The notes beneath the pieces are model-generated. The model saw only the letters and a list, made by a program, of their open reading frames with translations. It was not told the origin of the DNA and made no database searches. A program made the translations under genes and the position numbers. A DNA stretch of 10,953 nucleotides. Source: Burkholderiales bacterium. GTDB taxonomy: Bacteria > Pseudomonadota > Gammaproteobacteria > Burkholderiales > Burkholderiaceae_C. Of the stretch, positions 8,417-10,953 are shown in pieces. The DNA lies in contig CANJKD010000026.1 of the NCBI GenBank assembly GCA_947474415.1, positions 1-10,953 on the forward strand, read 5' to 3'. Position 1 is the first letter of the stretch. Every line of letters starts with the position of its first letter.

Positions 8417-9820
8417 TCATCGCGACGCCGTGCTTGTTGGCATCGGCAGGCGCAACACCACCTCCAGCCCCGGCGCTGCGTTGCGGAACGTCAACGTGCC
8501 GCCGTGCGCCACGGCCACCAGCCGGCACAGGTACAAGCCCAGGCCCACGCCGCCGGTGGCGCGCTGGCGCGCCGTGTCTTCCCGATAGAACGGCTGGGCG
8601 AGCTGGTCGAGGCTGGCCTCGGCCACGCCAGTGCCGTGGTCGCGCACCGTGACGCAGGCCGCATCGCCGTCGCGGCGGGTCGTGACGACCGGCGCCCTGA
8701 CGGCATCCGGCGTGTGACGCAGCGCGTTGTCGAACAGGTTGCGCAGCAGCAGCCGGATGCGGGTCCGGTCCAGCGCCAGCAGCGGTATCGAAGCGTCGGG
8801 CTCGAAGCGCAGCGCGCTCTTGCTGTGATTCGCACTGGTATCTGCACTGAGCTGACCCGCCAGCACCTCGTCGACCAGCGCATTCAGGTCGCTCGGCGCG
8901 GTGCTCAGCACGGCATGCCCGCTGGCCAGCCGTTCGCTTTCGAGCAGGTCGATGACCAGGTCGCGCATCTGCGCCAGGTCGCGCAGCAAGGCGTCGCGTT
9001 CCGGGCCTTCGGCGACGAGTTCGGCATTCAGCCGGGCACGCGTCAGCGGCGACCGCAGCTCATGGCTGATCGCCAGCAGCAGGCCGCGTTTGGCGTCGAG
9101 CCGGTGCTGCAGGCCTTCGGCCATGCGGTTGATCTGCTCGGCCAGGTCGCCGAGTTCGTCAAGGTGGCGTGGCCGGATCGGCTGTGAGAAGTCGCCACGG
9201 CCGTAACGCATCGCACCAGCGCCGATGTCGGCCAGCGGGCGCAGCAAGCGGCGCACGACCGCGTAAGCCAGGCCGATCAGCATCAGCAAGGCGGCCAGCG
9301 TGACCCAGCCGATCAGGCGGGGCCGATCTTCGGGCGCGTCATCGCGTGCCAGAGCCGCCAGGCCGAAGGTGATGCGGTGGCCGTCGGCGAGCACGCGCAC
9401 CGGCCGCCACGGGTTGTCGGGGGGGTCGATGCCGGCGTGGCTGTGGGCGTTCGCGAAGCGCGCCTGGTGCAGGTCAACAGGGTGCGACGACCAGTTGACG
9501 GCCGGCCCTTCGATGCGGATACGCAGTGGCAGGCGCCGGGTCAGCGCCTCGGCCCGGGCCACATCAGGCGGCGTGCCAATCTGCGCGCTGAGCGTGTCGA
9601 TGTAGTCGGCGATCAGCGGGCTCGCGAAGTCTTGCCAGCCGTAGCGCAGCGCAGCCTGCATGCCGACCAGGAAGACCACGCTCATGGCCAGCGCCAGCAC
9701 CACGAACAGGCCGACGAGGCGGACCCCGAAGGAATGCCGGGCCTTGCGGCGCGCGCCCTGCCAGCGGGCGCGCAGACTGCGGCGTTCGGATCGGGCCACG
9801 TTGGGCTTTGCGGTGCTCAC
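8417..9820 (-). CDS. Sensor histidine kinase, HAMP-HisKA-HATPase, CpxA/RstB-like
   Basis: Inner-membrane sensor that autophosphorylates on histidine and passes phosphate to the regulator encoded just upstream. In the 467-residue product the first transmembrane segment is at about 33-54, a periplasmic region spans about 55-168, and the second segment is at about 169-189. HAMP follows at 190-242, then HisKA with AISHELRSPLTR (phosphoacceptor His253) and HATPase_c with the N box RNLFDNALRHTP (Asn361, Asn365), G1 DHGTG (394-398) and G2 GGVGLGL (423-429). All catalytic motifs are intact. The periplasmic part contains His113, 118, 126, 128 and 148, which might bind a metal or sense pH. I chose GTG at 9818-9820, whose GTGA overlaps the regulator's TGA stop and implies translational coupling; an ATG at 9869-9871 would add 17 residues lying inside the regulator gene. 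The ligand is unknown. Confidence 0.93.
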   Translation of the reverse strand: MSTAKPNVARSERRSLRARWQGARRKARHSFGVRLVGLFVVLALAMSVVFLVGMQAALRYGWQDFASPLIADYIDTLSAQIGTPPDVARAEALTRRLPLRIRIEGPAVNWSSHPVDLHQARFANAHSHAGIDPPDNPWRPVRVLADGHRITFGLAALARDDAPEDRPRLIGWVTLAALLMLIGLAYAVVRRLLRPLADIGAGAMRYGRGDFSQPIRPRHLDELGDLAEQINRMAEGLQHRLDAKRGLLLAISHELRSPLTRARLNAELVAEGPERDALLRDLAQMRDLVIDLLESERLASGHAVLSTAPSDLNALVDEVLAGQLSADTSANHSKSALRFEPDASIPLLALDRTRIRLLLRNLFDNALRHTPDAVRAPVVTTRRDGDAACVTVRDHGTGVAEASLDQLAQPFYREDTARQRATGGVGLGLYLCRLVAVAHGGTLTFRNAAPGLEVVLRLPMPTSTASR

Positions 9821-10503
9821 ACCCGCGCCCCGGCAAAGGTATAGCCCGCGTTGCGCAGCGTCTTGATGCAATCCAGCGGTTCGAGCTTGCGGCGCAGGCG
9901 GCTCACCAGAATGTCGACCGCACGGGTGTACAGGTCGGCCTCGTGGCCGCGCAGCCGGTTCAGGATTTCGTCGCGGCTGAACACCTTCTGCGGCTCACCG
10001 GCCAGCAGTGCGAGCAGTTCGAATTCGGTGCTGGTCAACTCAACCAGGCCGCCATTGCACCGCACCTGGCGGCGTTCCAGGTCGATCTGCAGGCCGTCGA
10101 AGTTCAGGCGTTGCAGGGTCGTCGATGCCGCCGGGGCGGGCGCGCGGGCGCGACGCAGCACGGTCTGGATGCGGGCCAGCAATTCGCGCGGCTCGAAGGG
10201 TTTGGGAAGGTAGTCGTCGGCCCCGATCTCCAGGCCGACGACACGGTCCATCACGTCGCCGCGCGCGGTCAGCATGATGATAGGCAGGTCGCTCTCGCGG
10301 CGGATCGTGCGGCACAGCTCGAAGCCGTCCATCTCGGGCAGCATCACGTCGAGGATGACGGCGTCGAAGGGCTGCGCCCGCAGCATCGCCAGGCCGGTGC
10401 TGGGGCGTGTGGCGCTCGCGAGTTCGACCTCAAAGCGCTTGAAGAAGGCCGCCAGCGGCGCGGCCAGCCATTCGTCGTCGTCGATGATCAGAATGCGGCG
10501 CAT
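9817..10503 (-). CDS. OmpR/PhoB-family response regulator
   Basis: A DNA-binding transcription factor and phosphotransfer partner of the downstream kinase. The 228-residue product (from ATG at 10501-10503) has a receiver domain at about 2-115: acidic cluster Asp8-Asp10 (LIIDDDEWL), phosphoacceptor Asp52 in VILDVMLPEMDG, Thr79 (IIMLTARGD) and Lys101 in YLPKPF. A short Ala/Pro-rich linker (APAPAAS) leads to a winged-helix Trans_reg_C domain with LTSTEFELLALLA, FSRDEILNRLRG, RAVDILVSRLRRKL and the C-terminal hairpin LRNAGYTFAG. A GTG directly before the ATG (10504-10506) could be the start instead and adds one residue; neither has a good Shine-Dalgarno. It lies about 44 bases downstream of the Spy-like gene and overlaps the kinase by four bases, so the three probably form one operon with likely autoregulation from a promoter beyond the right edge. 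The RstA/CpxR naming is by resemblance only. Confidence 0.95.
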   Translation of the reverse strand: MRRILIIDDDEWLAAPLAAFFKRFEVELASATRPSTGLAMLRAQPFDAVILDVMLPEMDGFELCRTIRRESDLPIIMLTARGDVMDRVVGLEIGADDYLPKPFEPRELLARIQTVLRRARAPAPAASTTLQRLNFDGLQIDLERRQVRCNGGLVELTSTEFELLALLAGEPQKVFSRDEILNRLRGHEADLYTRAVDILVSRLRRKLEPLDCIKTLRNAGYTFAGARV

Positions 10504-10547
10504 CACTTGATTGTCGCCAAGTCAATACGCGCCGCGCCGCTTGCCGT

Positions 10548-10953
10548 TCAGCCTGGGTGGCCCCAGCGCGAACGGCGGCTCATGAAGTCGCGCACCTGTT
10601 GTTGCTGCGCCGGGTTCAGACCGTCGTAGAAGTCGGCCGCTGCGGCGATCACTTCGGGGCTCCTGGTGCGAACCGCGGTGGTCTTGGTCTCGACGAAAGC
10701 CTGGGCGCGTTCGCGGTCGAACTTCGCACCGGCGATCAGGGCCTGGGCCTCGGCGCGCGGGCCGGTGGCGGTGCCCAGCAGGGCCGTGCGCTGCGCCTTG
10801 AGGGTGTCGGCGAGCGTGGCCAGGCGCTGCTTCTGCGCGTCGTCGAGCTTGAGCTCGCGGCCGGCGCGATCAAGCACCTTATCGCGCATCTTGGTGGCGT
10901 CGGCCTCGCTCATCTGCCAGCCGCCATGGTGGCCATGGCCGCAGGCCGACAGG
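10548..10953 (-). CDS. Spy/CpxP-like envelope protein, probable lipoprotein (start beyond right edge)
   Basis: A periplasm-facing helical protein of the Spy/CpxP type, whose relatives act as chaperones or as negative partners of CpxA-like kinases. The window holds 135 C-terminal codons. They open with LSAC followed by GHGHHGGWQM: LSAC (10941-10952) fits a signal peptidase II lipobox, so the mature protein may begin at that lipid-modified Cys, followed by a His/Gly-rich stretch. The body is charged and helical, with KLDDAQKQRLATLADTL (an LTxxQ-like region) and the second repeat GLNPAQQQQVRDFMSRR near the end, as is typical of the family. Whether LSAC follows a hydrophobic signal segment cannot be seen, since the start is outside the window. 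An internal ATG at 10911-10913 would remove the lipobox and export signal and is unlikely. It probably heads the operon with the response regulator and kinase. Confidence 0.8.
   Translation of the reverse strand, partial: LSACGHGHHGGWQMSEADATKMRDKVLDRAGRELKLDDAQKQRLATLADTLKAQRTALLGTATGPRAEAQALIAGAKFDRERAQAFVETKTTAVRTRSPEVIAAAADFYDGLNPAQQQQVRDFMSRRSRWGHPG

Noticed and set aside
9808..10629. 273-codon plus-strand open frame antisense to the response regulator
   Set aside because: The regulator on the minus strand has every receiver and winged-helix motif; this frame is a shadow.

Overview
This is a GC-rich window of ordinary chromosomal character. Every gene resembles a family typical of Betaproteobacteria, and the single-chain class I fumarase, the long YqhA-type protein and the Spy-like/OmpR/kinase cluster point most to a Burkholderiales-like organism (Leptothrix/Rubrivivax/Methylibium type). 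That placement rests on recognising protein families by eye, not on a search. I see no mobile element, tRNA, rRNA, CRISPR array or phage gene, and no gene-free stretch longer than about 212 bases.

Layout, left to right: (1) the N-terminal half of a class I [4Fe-4S] fumarate hydratase on the minus strand, running off the left edge. (2) Divergent from it, nhaA, a Na+/H+ antiporter with a TTG start. (3) A YqhA/UPF0114 four-helix membrane protein, convergent with nhaA and overlapping it by 24 bp. (4) acs, acetyl-CoA synthetase, divergent from the YqhA gene across a 212-bp intergenic region. (5) A GMC-family FAD oxidoreductase on the minus strand, convergent with acs across a perfect 10-bp hairpin. 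(6) Divergent from the GMC gene, an alpha/beta hydrolase of the arylformamidase-like type, followed on the same strand by an exported peroxiredoxin that apparently starts with CTG. (7) On the minus strand and convergent with the peroxiredoxin, a three-gene cluster transcribed right to left: a Spy/CpxP-like probable lipoprotein (its start lies beyond the right edge), an OmpR-family response regulator and a sensor histidine kinase. The regulator and kinase are coupled by a 4-base GTGA overlap.

Functionally, fumarase and Acs belong to central carbon metabolism (TCA cycle and acetate activation). NhaA serves Na+/pH homeostasis. The GMC enzyme and hydrolase look like accessory oxidation and hydrolysis functions with unknown substrates. 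The right-hand cluster looks like a CpxP-CpxR-CpxA style envelope-stress circuit. Its most distinctive traits are a probable lipid anchor with a His-rich segment on the Spy-like protein and a His-containing periplasmic sensor region in the kinase. That is the best lead here, but it is a variation on a known theme; I do not see a clearly new system in this window.
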